The translations under genes and the position numbers were made by a program. A stretch of 64,000 bases of DNA from Nephrocerus scutellatus (Eukaryota > Arthropoda > Insecta > Diptera > Pipunculidae): NCBI GenBank assembly GCA_947095585.1, contig OX352762.1:13185969-13249968 (forward strand), read 5' to 3'. The notes under the pieces were generated by a model. The model saw nothing but the letters and a program-made list of their open reading frames with translations, searched no databases and was not told where the DNA came from. This document shows, piece by piece, positions 40,891-52,537 of the stretch (positions within the stretch are counted from its first letter, which is position 1; each line of letters starts with the position of its first letter).

Positions 40891-42559
40891 TATATATAGA
40901 TGCAAAAAGAAGTCAACTCTCGCCAAATAATCTTCCGTTATAGTAAACTCTCGTTAACTTAGAACATTCCGTAATACACTCCGGCTCGCACTCATCGTTA
41001 ATTAAAAACTATTAATCATATTTATGTGAGGTGTGAACCGAACCGAGTCATACGTACATAATTCGCACACAAAAAATTGCTATACCGCTATGAATGAAAA
41101 ATACCTCAACGAACACTTAGCTCTTCAGATAAAGATATTCGCAGCAAATCAGTGGCAGTGTAGGTATATTTGTCGAAACAAAATTATGTTTTCTGTGATT
41201 GCATGTAACTCGGCTTTAAGTAATCGCATATTACAGTTCCAGACCATGCCTGAAGCGGTTGCAGTGGATATTTGCATATTTGTTTGACCAGCCTAACATT
41301 CTGTAGCAAGTTATGAATGCGGGGAGCATTGCAAATGGTGCAAAACGTCTTACCAACAATTTGAATAATTTGCATCCATAACTAATGTTGGTCAGTTGAT
41401 GGATGTTCCAAAATATCGCAAGTGCATGCAGTAGGTAGACTAACAAACAACACGGGAAGGTAAAAAATGCGGTGTTGTGTTGGAACAATAGCATATTTTG
41501 TTATTGGCCATAGTCAATATATATTCCATTTCTTTCCAAATAGAACAGAGTTGATACTTCAAACAAACGTAAATGTTTCTTTGTGGTAGTCTTTGTCGCG
41601 TCGAAAGGGCTTACTATACAACAATCTGAAGAAATGTGATTGCGGGTGTTTTTTCTACAGCAGGTTCTAATGTCGGTAGGTCAAAATGGAGTAGTAAAGT
41701 GCAGCCAATCACTCTGAAGCAAATGGGGTTCTTACCGACGCAACGGAGTAATAACCCAGATAGGTTCAATGGTGGTCTCTCCAGTTTCAGCTTGGATGAA
41801 TTACTTCATGAACACCTCAATCGCACCACTAGGACTAATTTGAAACTTCTGACCATCTACAGATCGGCATACCAGTCTTCCATTGTCCGTAAGAAAAAAT
41901 GGATTAACTGAGGATGACCCTGGGTAACGTTTTAAGTACAACGATTTCGCGATCTGTACAAAGAATGATAGCAATCTCAACATACCGCACGTGCAGCCAA
42001 AGAAAGCCCTTACAAAACTGACATAACTGTCATGAAGTGAGTGCTTTGTAATAGGCCTAGAAAAGGAAGGATAAAAACGGTGATATATAATTACGTAGAA
42101 TGCTATATATAGTCAAAGTGACAAAGCGTATATTCGGATGCAGATTTGTTGAAAAGGGGAATTGGTGGTTTCCAGGTCAACACAGCGACAACCAAATTGA
42201 GCACGACTGACAATGCCACGAATCATTACTTATTAAGGCGACAGTAACATCGGCTTTTCAAAGGGAAAACAAAGAGCAAGAAAAGTGTGAGATCAAAGAC
42301 AATAAGAATTAATACTCCAGGAATAAAATTCGGAATATTTCACAAAATAGAAAAAATTCAAAGCCAAAAAATCCGGAAAGAAACCAATTGAGATAAGGAA
42401 AGAAACGTCGTACTAGAATCACAGTCAGTGCTAATAATACCTTTGCAGACTGTTTTATGGCGGTAAAGATAAAAATTCCAGTGTCCAGAAAAACCGGGAA
42501 GATGACAGCAAAAAATTGCAGTCCATCTGATCAGTGGTAATTGCTCGCATCGACAGCTT
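40891..42559. other. No gene recognised
   Basis: Several short frames without recognisable motifs, including a 91-codon one at 41636-41911 (+). Possibly old element sequence preceding the LINE remnant at 42560. Confidence 0.35.
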
Positions 42560-43490
42560 GCCAGCTTTTTGAAACTGCAGGAAAAGGGTAAGTAGAGTGC
42601 ATACACCAGTTTATCTTTGAAATTTGGTCAGATAATGCCAAACAAATGGAATCTCAGCATTATTGTTTACTCAATCTACAAGAAAGGTGACCTACAAAAC
42701 TTCGCGAACAATCTGATTGGCCCCTAGCATTGAGGTTTAAAGCAATGGAAGACCATCATCGGCCAAATATTTAAATTGCGGTAGATTCTGAAGAAGACCC
42801 AACTGATCAGTACTCACCAAGGAGAGAATTTAAAGAATTAACTTATAAACCACCATACACACATTGGCTTTGTGGGATGAAGATGGTGGGAAAAACTGAA
42901 TTAAAGCAATCGATGACAAGAAAGTATTAAGGCTTTAGACTATGTTACGCACTGTCAGGTGATTTCTTAAACATCATATTGGAGAAGATTGTGCAAAACT
43001 CTCAGGTCCACGATAGAGACACAAGTCAGTTTCATTGCTGGCATACGCTGACGACATTATTATTATTATTATTGCCAGAAGCCAACAACTTATCACTGGT
43101 GCTCTGACAACAGAAGTGGTTAAAATAGGATTGACAAATAATGGGGCCAAGACAAAGAATTTTTGCAGGGATACCCAAAATCGACGTATTGGTCAGAACG
43201 TACAAATAGACAACTGTAACTTTTAGGTAGTTAGTACTTTTGTCTTCTTAGGCTACGCTATACATAGCAACTAATAATCACCGCTGCTTAAAAAATGAAA
43301 CGAAAAATATTTCTGGACAGCTAAGAAGGTTATTGAATAGTATAGGCCTCTCTGCGACCACTAAAAAGACGTAGTCATCCCAGTCCTGCTCTATGACCCT
43401 TAAGCAGGCACTATTACTATCGAACGCGTATGAAATGTATATTGATCATTTCGAGCGAAACATACTTCGGTGTCACGCATTTCTGCTTTC
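42560..43490 (+). pseudogene. Heavily decayed LINE RT (family G)
   Basis: In mixed frames: FEIWSDN, then WNLSIIVYSIYKKGDLQN (RT motif equivalent of SLI.PIYKKGD), LLAYADDIIIII (catalytic YADD, expanded by an ATT microsatellite at about 43058-43075), LTNNGAKTKNF, FVFLGYAI, VVIPVLLYDP and DHFERNILRCHAF. It follows the order of RTE-like LINEs but is much older than families A-C. Too decayed for clade placement. Confidence 0.6.
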
Positions 43491-43672
43491 AAACTTTCAA
43501 CGCAGTGCGCAATAGCTAATAGCCACACACACACTTGCACTTACAGTCACATCAAAAAACGTCTATCTAAAGTTTATGACCTCTAGGAAGGAAGTAGACA
43601 TGCAAAACAGAATGAACATCTGATAGTCAGCACTAGCCATATGCGCCCGTATATTATGTTAGTGCATTGATA

Positions 43673-44824
43673 TTAGGATTGCAATACTAACATCATCATC
43701 ATATTTGGCTCTACAACCGGGGTCCGGTCCTGGCCTCCCGCAAAAAGTCTCTCCACTGGTCCCGATTTCGAGCCGATGTCATCCAGTTTGGCATCCCTAA
43801 GCTCTGGGCGTCCTGGTCTACGCCATCCTTCCAGCGTAGGCTTGGCCGGCCTCGCTGTCGTGTTCCATAAATCCTTCCGCAAAAAACTTTCCGAGCAGGA
43901 TCCTTTTAGGTGTCCTGCCCACCGGAGCCTACCGAGCTTAATTTTCTTCACGATGTCGATATCGCGGTAACGCTTGTAGATCTCATCATTATAGAGTCTC
44001 CGGAATCGTCCTTTCTCACATACCGAGCCAACAATTCTCCGTAAGACTTTTCTCTCGAACGCGGCTAAGAGGTCAGAATGCTTTTTGCTAAGCACCCAAG
44101 TCTCGGATCCATATGTAAGTACTGGTATGACCATTGTCTCATATATCAGCAGCTTGGATATTATGGATAAGTTCTTGGATTTAAAGAGTCTTGACAGGCT
44201 ATAGTAGGCTTTGTTGGCTTTAAGCAACCGTGCGCGTATTTCTGGTTCCATGCTGTTATCGGCTGCTATAGTTGACCCGAGATAGTTAAAGGATTGCACT
44301 ACTTCAAATTCGCGCTCCACTATCTGAATTGAGGGACCAATGTTGGCTCTTCTACTCGCAGACGTGGCCACCATGTACTTTGTTTTGCTCTCATTTATGT
44401 GCAGCCCCAGATTTCGTGCCGCCTGGTCTATCTGAATGAAAGCTTCCTGTACAGCTCTTTGGTTTCTACCAACGATGTCAATATCGTCTGCGTAAGCCAG
44501 CATCTGAATGGACTTATAGAGGACTGTTCCTCTCGCCGCCACGTCAGAGCCGCGGATCACCTTCTCCAACGCCAGGTTGAAGAGGACGCAGGCCAGTCCA
44601 TCCCCTTGTCGGAGCCCGTTATAGATCTTGAATGGGATTGGTAGTGATCCGGATATTTTTATTTGGCTTATAACATTGGTCATGGCCAACCTACATAGTC
44701 TTGTCAGTTTATTTGGGATGCCGAATTCTCTCATGACTTTATAAAGTTCTACTCTGGCTATGCTATCATAGGCGGCTTTAAATTCTATAAAAAAATGGCG
44801 TAGTGAGTTTAAAACTCGAGACAT
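43673..44824 (-). pseudogene. RT plus C-terminal domain, LINE family A (383-codon ORF)
   Basis: Longest ORF in the window. Motif A reads FFIEFKAAYDS (residues 11-21): the catalytic Asp of FIDFKAAYD, kept in the copies at 21740, 29200 and 56750, is Glu here. Motif B YNGLRQGDGLACVLFNLALE is at 68-87, MLAYADDIDIVGR at 108-120 and LGLHINESKTKYM follows. Then come VVQSFNYLGSTIAADNSMEPEIRARLLKANKAYYSLSRLFK, VIPVLTYGSETWVLSKK, FERKVLRRIVGSV, KLGRLRWAGHL and a GRP-rich tail (ARPAKPTLEGWRRPGRPE). A deletion of ARMSEED-type residues occurs near 43905. The start Met is internal, the true ORF being 5'-extended; no endonuclease. The D-to-E change would be expected to kill polymerase activity. Confidence 0.88.
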
Positions 44825-45374
44825 TTTTCCATCACTTGCCTAAGGGTGTAAATCTGATCAGTTGTTGATTTGCCTAGGATGAAGCCACACTGTTATGGAC
44901 CAATGATGACTTAAGCGTATGGGACTATCCTGTCTTGAAGGATAGAGGAGAAAATCTTATACGCGGTACTCAACAACGTTATACCACGATAATTGCTGCA
45001 GGTTGTCATATCTCCTTTACTTTTGTATGGGGCAGAGTATGCCTCTTCGCCAGACTTCTGGTATCGCTTCTTCCTCCCATACTTGCACTATTAGTTCTTG
45101 AATTGCTTGGTGTATTGCGGGACCTCCTGTTTTAATCAGTACCGCTGGGATACCATCAGATTCCGGGGCCTTATTATTTTTGAGCCGATTTATCGCTCTC
45201 TTCGACTATGCTTGGAGGCAGTAGCATAGTATGAACTTCGGTCATTGGTGGAGCCTCCAATTCCTCAGTTAGCTGGCCATTTAGCAACTCATGAAAGTTC
45301 TCATCCCATCGCTCTAAGATGCCTTTAAGATCGGCGATCAGATTACCCTCTTTGTCCTTGCAGTATGTGCAACT
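43688..45374 (-). mobile_element. LINE family A, RT-to-3'-end copy
   Basis: Minus-strand fragment from the linker (CKDKEGNLIADLKGILERWDENFHELLNG, about 45374) to the 3' end (GGTCCGGTCCTGG... read inverted, CAAATATGATGATGATG at 43690). The 5' third (endonuclease) is missing. It carries the longest open frame in the window (43673-44824). The region between 44825 and 45370 has stops and frameshifts, with KAPESDGIPAVLIKTGG and YQCGFILGKSTTDQIYTLRQ readable. Confidence 0.9.
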
Positions 45375-46439
45375 AACATACACACACAAAATCCATCGTT
45401 CGTCAAAAAAACCCAGTTATGGAAATTTTCGAGAGGTCAGGAGCCGAACTTCAGTTGTAAAGCCAAAAATGTTTAATAACTGTTAACTTAGCTAAGCATA
45501 TATGTATATTCGGGTCATATCCGAAAAAGCATAATATTTCATATATTAATGTACTGTACAAATATGGGACTTGCTTCATTAACTCTGTGTAGAGTTAAGA
45601 CGAGGTGCTCCATCGTTCTCTCACATTAACATCTAAACCGAACTGGGCATCTATTATATACGCAGTTTAATAAACAAAAGTCATCATTCCGCAAACCAAA
45701 AAAAAAACGACATTAATTCTGTAAAATTTGCATATAAATCTCAATTCCCAAAATCGAACGCTAATACATGAGTGGGAATTTTAAAAGTTTATTCAATTCC
45801 CAGTTGAGATATTCGGATTAAACGTAAAACTAAATATTATATACGAGTATCAAGTATGAATATATTTAACTTCCGTTAGGTTTTGCTGTTTATTGAATCA
45901 AAAACAACGAAAAAAGTTCAAAGCGACATCGACAAAGATCACAAAAACAATATATCCACAGATATAAAGATGCCTCTGAAAGGTAGCGGATTATTATCGA
46001 ATCGATTCACAAAGCATTGTAACTGTTTTGTTAAATTTATGTGTCAGAAAATCTCAAAGATATTCTAAGCTAAACTACCAACATACTCGTACATGTTGTA
46101 TAGTTATCTATGGGACAAAACCGGAAAAATTGTATCGATCTTGAAAATATGTTAATTAAGCGATGGCAATATTAACAGTTCTTTAAAAAGATATTTGGTA
46201 CTTATGTTAAGGTATGCATTCGGTGAGTTTTATAATTTCTTGATTCTAAGATATTCGTACGGTAAGGTTCATTCATCTGAGAGGGATACTGTCTTACTGA
46301 GATTACGTACTGGAAGTTCTGTATCATTAAACGACGAGTGTGGCCGTAATCTGAATATAAAAATAAACGGGCGCCTCCTTTGTTTAAGTTAATGTCAATT
46401 GTCTTACAACGAAAATAATCTTTATTTAAGCGTTTGAGA
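45375..46439. other. No gene recognised
   Basis: AT-rich spacer with only short random frames (the longest, 65 codons at 46195-46392, has no motif). Confidence 0.45.
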
Positions 46440-47912
46440 AATCACCGAAAGAGAAGTTAGTGAAACACTGAAAGAGTTGCTACCATTATGGTTTGTTTAT
46501 GTTTCTGTTTATCTCTACGCGGAACTCCTTCAAGCCGACGTCGAGTTAACTACGCGAACATTGCATGCGATATATCAAGATATTTGGGAATCTGAATCCA
46601 TTCCATCGTCGTTAAAAGAAGGCTTAATAGTCAAACTCCCTAAGAAAGGTGATCTGAGCAATTGCGAAGACTGGAGAGGAATTACGCTGCTTAACATCAT
46701 AAACAAAGTGATCTCCTCTATAATAGCCAGGCGCTTACGGAATGCGTTTGAGAAATGAACAAGCAGGAATTCGCCCAAACCGTTCTTGTACTGATGAAAT
46801 TAACACCCTGCGTATAATCATTGAACAGTCAGTTGAGTATCGCTCTCCTCTGTATATGGTTTTTGTAGATTTTAAATGCGCTTTTGATAGCGTAGGCCGA
46901 AACATGATGTGACAGATTTTGTCTAGCTATGGTGTTCCGGAAAAACTCATTAACATCATTAAGGAGCTGTATCGCGACTCAACATGCCGCGTCATTCATA
47001 ACGGTCATCTGGGCTCACCTTTCAACATCTACTCGGCAGTCAAGCATTGCTCTTACTATTGCTTTTCACAATTGTGATCGGCTGGGTACTCCATCGGGTT
47101 TGCCATGGAATGTTTTTACCGCCTAGAAGACCTGGACTATGCCGATGATATCTGTCTCCTATCACAATCGCTAGGTGACATGGAGCGAAAATTAAACTCA
47201 CTAGAACTCCACGCTTACAAAGTGGGTTTAAAAATTAATGTCTCAAAAACAAAACTGAACGCTAGTGGAACATGTGATCTCTCGATTGACGGACATCAGA
47301 TGGAGGAAGTCGATAAGTATTGTTATTTGGGCAGCTGGATGTCAAAAAATTGTGGTGCTGACTCGGATGTGCGCTCTCGTGTAAACAAGGCGCGACACTC
47401 CTATAGGATGCTAAATAATATCTGGAACTCCTCGCAAATCTCCCGGAATCTGAAGCTAACGATCTTCAGATCTAACGTGCTCATAATACTCTTGTATGGC
47501 TGCGAAACGTGGAAAGTCACAGAGTCAATTGCGACGCGCCTCCAAGTCTTCGTTAACAACTGCTTAAGGAGCATACTGAGAATAAGATGGCCGGACATTA
47601 TCAACAATCAAGTTTTGCGGGGAGTAACGCAGCAGGAAGCAATCGCGATCACCATCAGACGACGAAAATGGAGCTGGATTGGCCACATTTTGAGAAAGCC
47701 AGCGGACGATATTGCGAAACTAGCGCTCGACTGGTATCCACAAGAAAGCCGTCGAGTTGGCCGTCCTAGCAAGAAAAGGACAATAGAAGAGGAAGCAAGA
47801 TCCCAGGGGAGCGAGTGGCGTCTCTTGAAACCTCATGCGATAAATTGAGTTCGTTGGCGGGCGTTTGTAGAAGCCCTATGCTCCCCCCAGAGTAAAGAAA
47901 AGAAAGAAAGAT
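46440..47912 (+). mobile_element. LINE family B, RT-to-3'-end copy
   Basis: Longer of the two family B copies, with the RT from motif 0 onward: DVELTTRTLHAIYQDIWESESIPSSLKEGLIVKLPKKGDLSNCEDWRGITLLNIINKVISSIIARRLRNAF (46530-46755). Next, frameshifted, come EINTLRIIIEQSVEYRSPLYMVFVDFKCAFDSVGRNMM (motif A) and LIKELYRDSTCRVIHNGHL. A deletion of most of motif B (VKQGC... is reduced) precedes the YADD part at 47105. Ends in the AAAGAAAGAAAG tail. Confidence 0.86.
47105..47848 (+). pseudogene. RT C-terminal region, LINE family B (247-codon ORF)
   Basis: MECFYRLEDLDYADDICLLSQSLGDMERKLNSLE (YADD at residues 12-15), KVGLKINVSKTK, EVDKYCYLGSWMSKNCGADSDVRSRVNKARHSYRML, ILLYGCETWKVTESIATRLQVFVNNCLRSILRIRWPDIINNQ, IAITIRRRKWSWIGHILRKPADDIAKLALDWYPQESRRVGRPSKKRTIEEEARSQGSEWRLLKPHAIN, then a stop where the 5253 copy reads on into RVRWRAFVEAL. 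This is the cleanest family B C-terminus. The upstream frame is broken, so it is not translatable as a whole RT. Confidence 0.88.
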
Positions 47913-48176
47913 GTCTCTGTAAAATGTTTGTGAACTACTGAATTGGTATACTGATATTTCATCACAGTTTTAAAATAAATGATGCGTACAATTAATGGTG
48001 TATTTAAGTACTTGTTTGTAGAAGATAAACAAAAGCAAATGAATTTGTGTGTAATTTGTCAGCTTAATAGAAGACAGCAATTGTTGTGTGAAGTCAATCG
48101 CTGGGCATGTCGACTGGGTTAGGTAAAGGGAAACGACCAGGTTGGCTACAAGTATTGGAGGAACAAAATAAGAGAA
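47913..48176. other. No gene recognised
   Basis: Short spacer between two LINE fragments; nothing seen. Confidence 0.4.
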
Positions 48177-49770
48177 TCCGTTAAAGAGTCTGGACAGACT
48201 AAAGTAGGCTATGTTGGCTTTAAGAAACCGTGTGCGTATTTCTGGTTCCATCAGAGTCTCGGATCAATTTAAATTTTTCCATCACCTGCCTAAGGGTGTA
48301 AATCTGATCAGTTGTTGATTTGCCTGGGACGAAGCCACACTGGTATGGACCAATGATGACTTTAGCGTATGGGGCTCTTGAAGGATCTTATACGCGGTAC
48401 TCAACAACGTTATAGCACGATAATTGCTGCAGGTTGTGCTATCTCCCTTCTTATGTATGGGGGGACAGGATGCATCTTCGCCAGTCTTCTGGCATAGCTT
48501 CTTCCTTCCATACTTGCACTATTATTTCATGAGTTTCTTGGTGTAATGTAAGGCCTCTTTGGTAGAACTTCCGCGCTTGCTGCGGTCCTTGCTCTCTGTA
48601 CTGTTCCAGTTCACGGACGAGATTCTTCTCCCAGGCTGCTTTCTTTCGCCGGTGAACTGTTTTTTCATATCTTCTGAGCTCTTTTAATCATCTACGCGTT
48701 CCCACGTTCTATGAGATTGTTGAATTGCTTGTAACGCAACATTCTTACGTTCAGTCGCTAGCTTACATTCGTCATCGAGCCAGTCGTTCCGATCTCTACG
48801 ACTACTGCCTAATATGGTACTGCTGACACTAATGCCAGTATTTTTACGGCGTGTCCATTTCTTTTCTACCCCTGACATCTCAGCCACAGGACATACTCTC
48901 CCTGCGTTTAGGGCGAGTTCTATCGCTTAAACGTAGTTATTTCTGGTCTCTTCTTTGCGTCTTGACTCGATTCTGATTAGCGGATGCTGTCTGTCTTGAT
49001 GATGCCATCCCCACTTGGAGCACTACACCAACAAGATAGTTGTCCGAATCGACGTTTGCTCCTCGGTATGTTCATATCGGTGGAGGTCTATCAACACGTG
49101 GTCTATCTGGTTGCGAGTGGCCCCATCAGGAGATACCCAGGTGGCTTTGTGGATATTTTCACGCGCAAACCTTGCACTCGCAACGACCAAATTATTGCTT
49201 GCTGCCATCTCTATGACTTGTCCATTGTCATTAGTGTTCTCGTGTAAGCAATGGGTGCCAATGTACTGCCTGAATGCTGGCTCCCTACCTATTTTGGCAT
49301 TCATATCCCCAAGAAGGATTTTTACGTCATACTGAGGACAGACATGGAGTTCCCGTTCTGCTGATTCAAAGAATTCTTCTTTTTCATCATCTGGGGAATC
49401 CTCTGTAGATGAGTGAATGTTTATATGGCTTATGTTTTTAAATCTGCCCCGCACGCGAATGGTGCATAGCCATTCATTTACTTCTTTAAAGCCAATAACG
49501 GTGGGTATCATTCTGTTGCTGACTAGAAACCCCACCCCGGGCACATGATGCCTTGCATGACATCTATTATATCTGTTTATATGATATATTCTGATTTTTG
49601 TAAGACGACATTCTCCGTCTCCGCATCTCCAGAATTGCTGTTATGTCAGGCTTATATTTAGACAGGGTATAGGGTAGATGCTGTGCAGCTCAAGCTCTAT
49701 ACAGTGAGCGTACGTTCCATGAGAAAATTCTTTAATCGTTTAGCCGTTTTCGTTGCCGCGGTCGTCGTCG
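48177..49770 (-). mobile_element. LINE family A, rearranged copy (EEP plus RT scraps)
   Basis: Minus strand. From the 5' side (49770): CGGCAACGAAAACGG, FLMERTLTV, then EEP, linker (EEKWTRRKNTGISVSSTILGSSRRDRNDWLDDECKLATERKNVALQAIQQSHRTWERVDD at 48684-48887), a small RT piece (YQCGFVPGKSTTDQIYTLRQ near 48290-48350), and a final scrap MEPEIRTRFLKANIAYFSLSRLFN (48175-48250). The RT palm between them is deleted. Joins at the 5' end straight onto a ~120 bp-unit element at 49772. Confidence 0.85.
49023..49544 (-). pseudogene. EEP endonuclease, LINE family A (best copy)
   Basis: 173-codon open frame: PGVGFLVSNRMIPTVIGFKEVNEWLCTIRVRGRFKNISHINIHSSTEDSPDDEKEEFFESAERELHVCPQYDVKILLGDMNAKIGREPAFRQYIGTHCLHENTNDNGQVIEMAASNNLVVASARFARENIHKATWVSPDGATRNQIDHVLIDLHRYEH. 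It contains the GDMN (Asp/Asn), TWVSPDG and RNQIDHVLID motifs of the EEP fold. The N-terminal SWNVRS/FQEMRW part lies just 5' in another frame (49560-49740). The final SDH-type motif (TSIRTTILLV for SDHYLV) has been lost by mutation, removing the catalytic Asp-His. Confidence 0.87.
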
Positions 49771-49771
49771 T

Positions 49772-49985
49772 TCATCACATGCACACATGTGTATTTCCAG
49801 TGACAACACTTTCTGATAAATTTGGAAGAGATCGGGTCCGGGGTCGGGGACCTCCCATACAAATTTTAACGGCATCAGATCACGCCATACTGTGATGATT
49901 ATGTGCCTGTGTGCAGCGCTGCTCTGTTCGCTGTGTGCGGCGATATGATTCGGTGGTTGTTATTAAATTCTCTACTCAGCTGTGT
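49772..49985 (-). mobile_element. Dispersed ~120 bp-unit element, copy 6 (fragment)
   Basis: Inverted fragment: CACATGCACACATGTGTATTTCCAGTGACAACACTTTCTG, then GGGTCCGGGGTCGGGGACCTCCCATACAAATTTT, GGCATCAGATCACGCCATACTGTGATGATTATGTG, CAGCGCTGCTCTGTTCGCTGTGTGCGG and TTATTAAATTCTCTA at the end. It joins a LINE at 49770 and a Helitron-like end at 49994. Confidence 0.6.
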
Positions 49986-49993
49986 TTGAACTC

Positions 49994-50913
49994 TCTCTAT
50001 ACTAATATTATAAATTGGTAAAGTTAGTTTGTGTGTAGGAGGTGATCTTCGAAACTACTAGACTGATTTAAAAAATTCTTTCACCAATATTTAGAATGGA
50101 CTTTCAGGGTGAATATAGGCTACAAATTATCCGATTTTAATGAAAGTGCCTTTCGTGGCCGACCAGTTTTGTAACTAAATAACTAAAGTCGCCGAAAAAA
50201 CGGTCGGTCATCATAATGACTGTGTGCTGTGTGCTGCGCTTTTTCGAACTGTGCTGCGCTGTACGAACATCACGCCATAATGACTGTGTGCTATATGCTG
50301 CGCTGCCTTGTACGTACTGTAATCTATATGTATGTAAAAAAGTAATTCTGTTGCTTTGTAATACGACATTAAAACTCAACAACTAGACAGCCGGTTGAGC
50401 TGAAACTTTCACAGAATATGCATAAAAAAATCTCGGTATACCGCATAGTTCGAATACGATCAGGATGGCGCTTTGTTTATGTTAAGGCGATAGTTCACCC
50501 CTGCCGTGGTAGTGAGAGAAAGTCGGGGATTCATGTGTTCGGGTGGTGGAGCGGAGATTTATAATGTCATTATTAGTAATGATTAACGAAACAAAAAATT
50601 ATTAATGTTGTTATCACAAAGTAATGATATTATTATTTTTAACCACAAAAGCATGCAGAATTCAGTATACTTCTAGGCGCATATTTTGATTATAAGAGAA
50701 TTTATATGAAAAATGTTACTTTTCCTGGTTTGTTTTCCTTAAATTTGGCAAATGAACACGAAATCGTCATAATTTGGAAAGGTACCCCCAGGTCAGTGGA
50801 CCGCATACCTCTTTTTTTATGTTGTTCTGAATCCTCTAAATCTAGAGTCTAGCACGTAGGTATAGCGAAGCTCCATCAAACAACCAACTATGCAACAGCT
50901 CCTGAACAGCTAG
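49994..50913 (+). mobile_element. Candidate non-autonomous Helitron
   Basis: TCTCTATACTAATATTATAAATTGGTAAAG at 49994 is very close to the conserved 5' terminus of insect Helitrons (starts TC). It is followed by the usual GAAACTACTAGACTGATTTAAAAAATTCTTTCACC and GGCTACAAATTATCCGATTTTAATG. A plausible 3' end is CAGCTAG then T at 50910-50914 (Helitron CTRR-T rule), although I see only a weak hairpin before it. No Rep/helicase ORF, so non-autonomous. The 5' end is well supported, the 3' end less so. Confidence 0.55.
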
Positions 50914-51798
50914 TTACTATATACCTTATACCTTAGCTTAAACAGAAAATAAAACGAGTCAATTCTAGCGACTTTCATCAGCTTATTTGCATCACACAAA
51001 ATAACTGTTCTTTGAAGACTCTTTGGTCTGAAAATTAGAAAGCGATATTTCCGGGGGAGATATTTTCATGTCATTTACAATAAAGCCGCACTGAGTTTTG
51101 TATGCGCGAATTTCCTGGCATATGGATTTTTTTACCAAAACTCAGTCAACCGCATTCACGGAAAATTTGCTAATTCGACTTGAATTAGTTCGGCATGGTG
51201 TGCTATATGCTGTTACATGGTCGGTCAGAAGTTGAACCACCTACACAGTTCCACATCCACTCACATCATAGATCAGTCACAGTACTAAAAGCCGACTGCG
51301 TCTGCGCATAGGCTAGCATTAAATTTTCCGGTCTAATTTTACAAAGGAAATTATTACGTAGGTATTTTTACGATGGAGTGCGAGGAGTGTTCTGGTATAA
51401 CGGGTGTTGTGCAGTATTGTCCGTCGGCGGAATAAAAAAAAAACACAAAACAAAAAGTTGTGCTTTCTTTTTTTTTTTCAGTTTGGAGTTTTGGATGAGC
51501 TTCTGCTCGATCGTGGTGCGGTTGCACAGAGTAGTTTTAAAGTGCTGGCTTGGACGAGTCAAGCGAATTAGGAAAGCCAAATCGTAAATTACAGCCAACA
51601 GTCAGCTGGGTGGTAGTCATCGTAGATAACTTGGCCAAAGGTAACTGAGTAGAAATTAACGTCTGTCATGCTTGAGCTAAATCCATTTCAGGAGATACCG
51701 TAGAAGCAAGTTACGATGTGAATATCGGAAAATATATTTCAATGACAACTTTTGCTTTTGAACTCAAACTAAAAGGTAAATCTACATATTCACTAAGA
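50914..51798. other. No gene recognised
   Basis: Spacer with a poly-A/poly-T pair around 51433-51480 (an A-run ORF on each strand is accidental). Confidence 0.4.
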
Positions 51799-52075
51799 GA
51801 TTGTGGCTCTAGTGGTTAGTGCGTTGGACTACTGAGCGGGATGTTTGAAGTTCGAATCATAAAAAATACTGAAAAGCTTTTTCACGGTCGTGCCTCTAGC
51901 GCATGTCTGACAAATGATCCTGAGTAACAACTGAAATTGAAAGCTTCTCACTTCGCCTTTCGGATATGGCGTTAAATTGAAGGTCTCTTTTATTTGTTTG
52001 CAAAAAAATGGTGTTAAGAAGCTAGGCCGTGAAACAAAACGGTATTTGTTGCGCTAAATATAATTATTAATAATA
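51799..52075 (+). mobile_element. tRNA-derived SINE, copy 5
   Basis: GTGGCTCTAGTGGTTAGTGCGTTGGACTACTGAGC (A box TGGCTCTAGTGG) and AAGTTCGAATCA (B box), TTTTTCACGGTC, CTGACAAATGATCCTGAGTAACAACT, AAAGCTTCTC, GATATGGCGTTAAATTGAAGG, TTTGTTTGCAAAAAAATGG, AGAAGCTAGGCCGTGAA, ending in TAATTATTAATAATA. Confidence 0.82.
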
Positions 52076-52249
52076 CTATTCACCAGGAGATTTCCGAGGT
52101 CTTCTGGAGTAAAACACAAAAAAAATTAACTTACGACATAGCCACAGTACCTCTTTCTTTCGAGAGATATTTTTTATTCATTAAAACATATGGTGTGTAT
52201 CTTTACGTCCATATTATTAGTGTTAGATGGGGGCTTCTGATTATATATA

Positions 52250-52537
52250 AAATTCTCCCAACTACTAAAGCTTATACGTCTTGAAATTCCTTCTTTACAT
52301 AACATGGCTGGGTTCCATTCGTGTTGTGTGTGTGTAATATTTTTGCATATAAATGGAAGGAACCTACAATTTAATGCCATATCCGAAAGGACGGTTGAGA
52401 AGCTTTCCGTGACAAGCTATTACAAACATTCGCGAGAAGTTGGACCGTGAAAAATACTTTTGGTATTTCTGGAACTCGAACCTCGAATCTCCTGCTTAGA
52501 AGTCTAACGCACTGGTCACTAGAGCCATGGTGCAACC
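52250..52537 (-). mobile_element. tRNA-derived SINE, copy 6
   Basis: Minus strand: CATGGCTCTAGTGACCAGTGCGTTAGACTTCTAAGCAGGAG with GGTTCGAGTTCC (B box), AAAAGTATTTTTCACGGTC, ACAAGCTATTACAA inverted region, TTTATATGCAAAAATATTACACACACACAACACGAATGGAACCCAGCCATG. The 3' end near 52250 is approximate. Confidence 0.78.

Noticed and set aside
51378..51598. Overlapping ORFs on both strands with K- and F-rich runs
   Set aside because: Caused by adjacent poly-A and poly-T runs; no conserved content.
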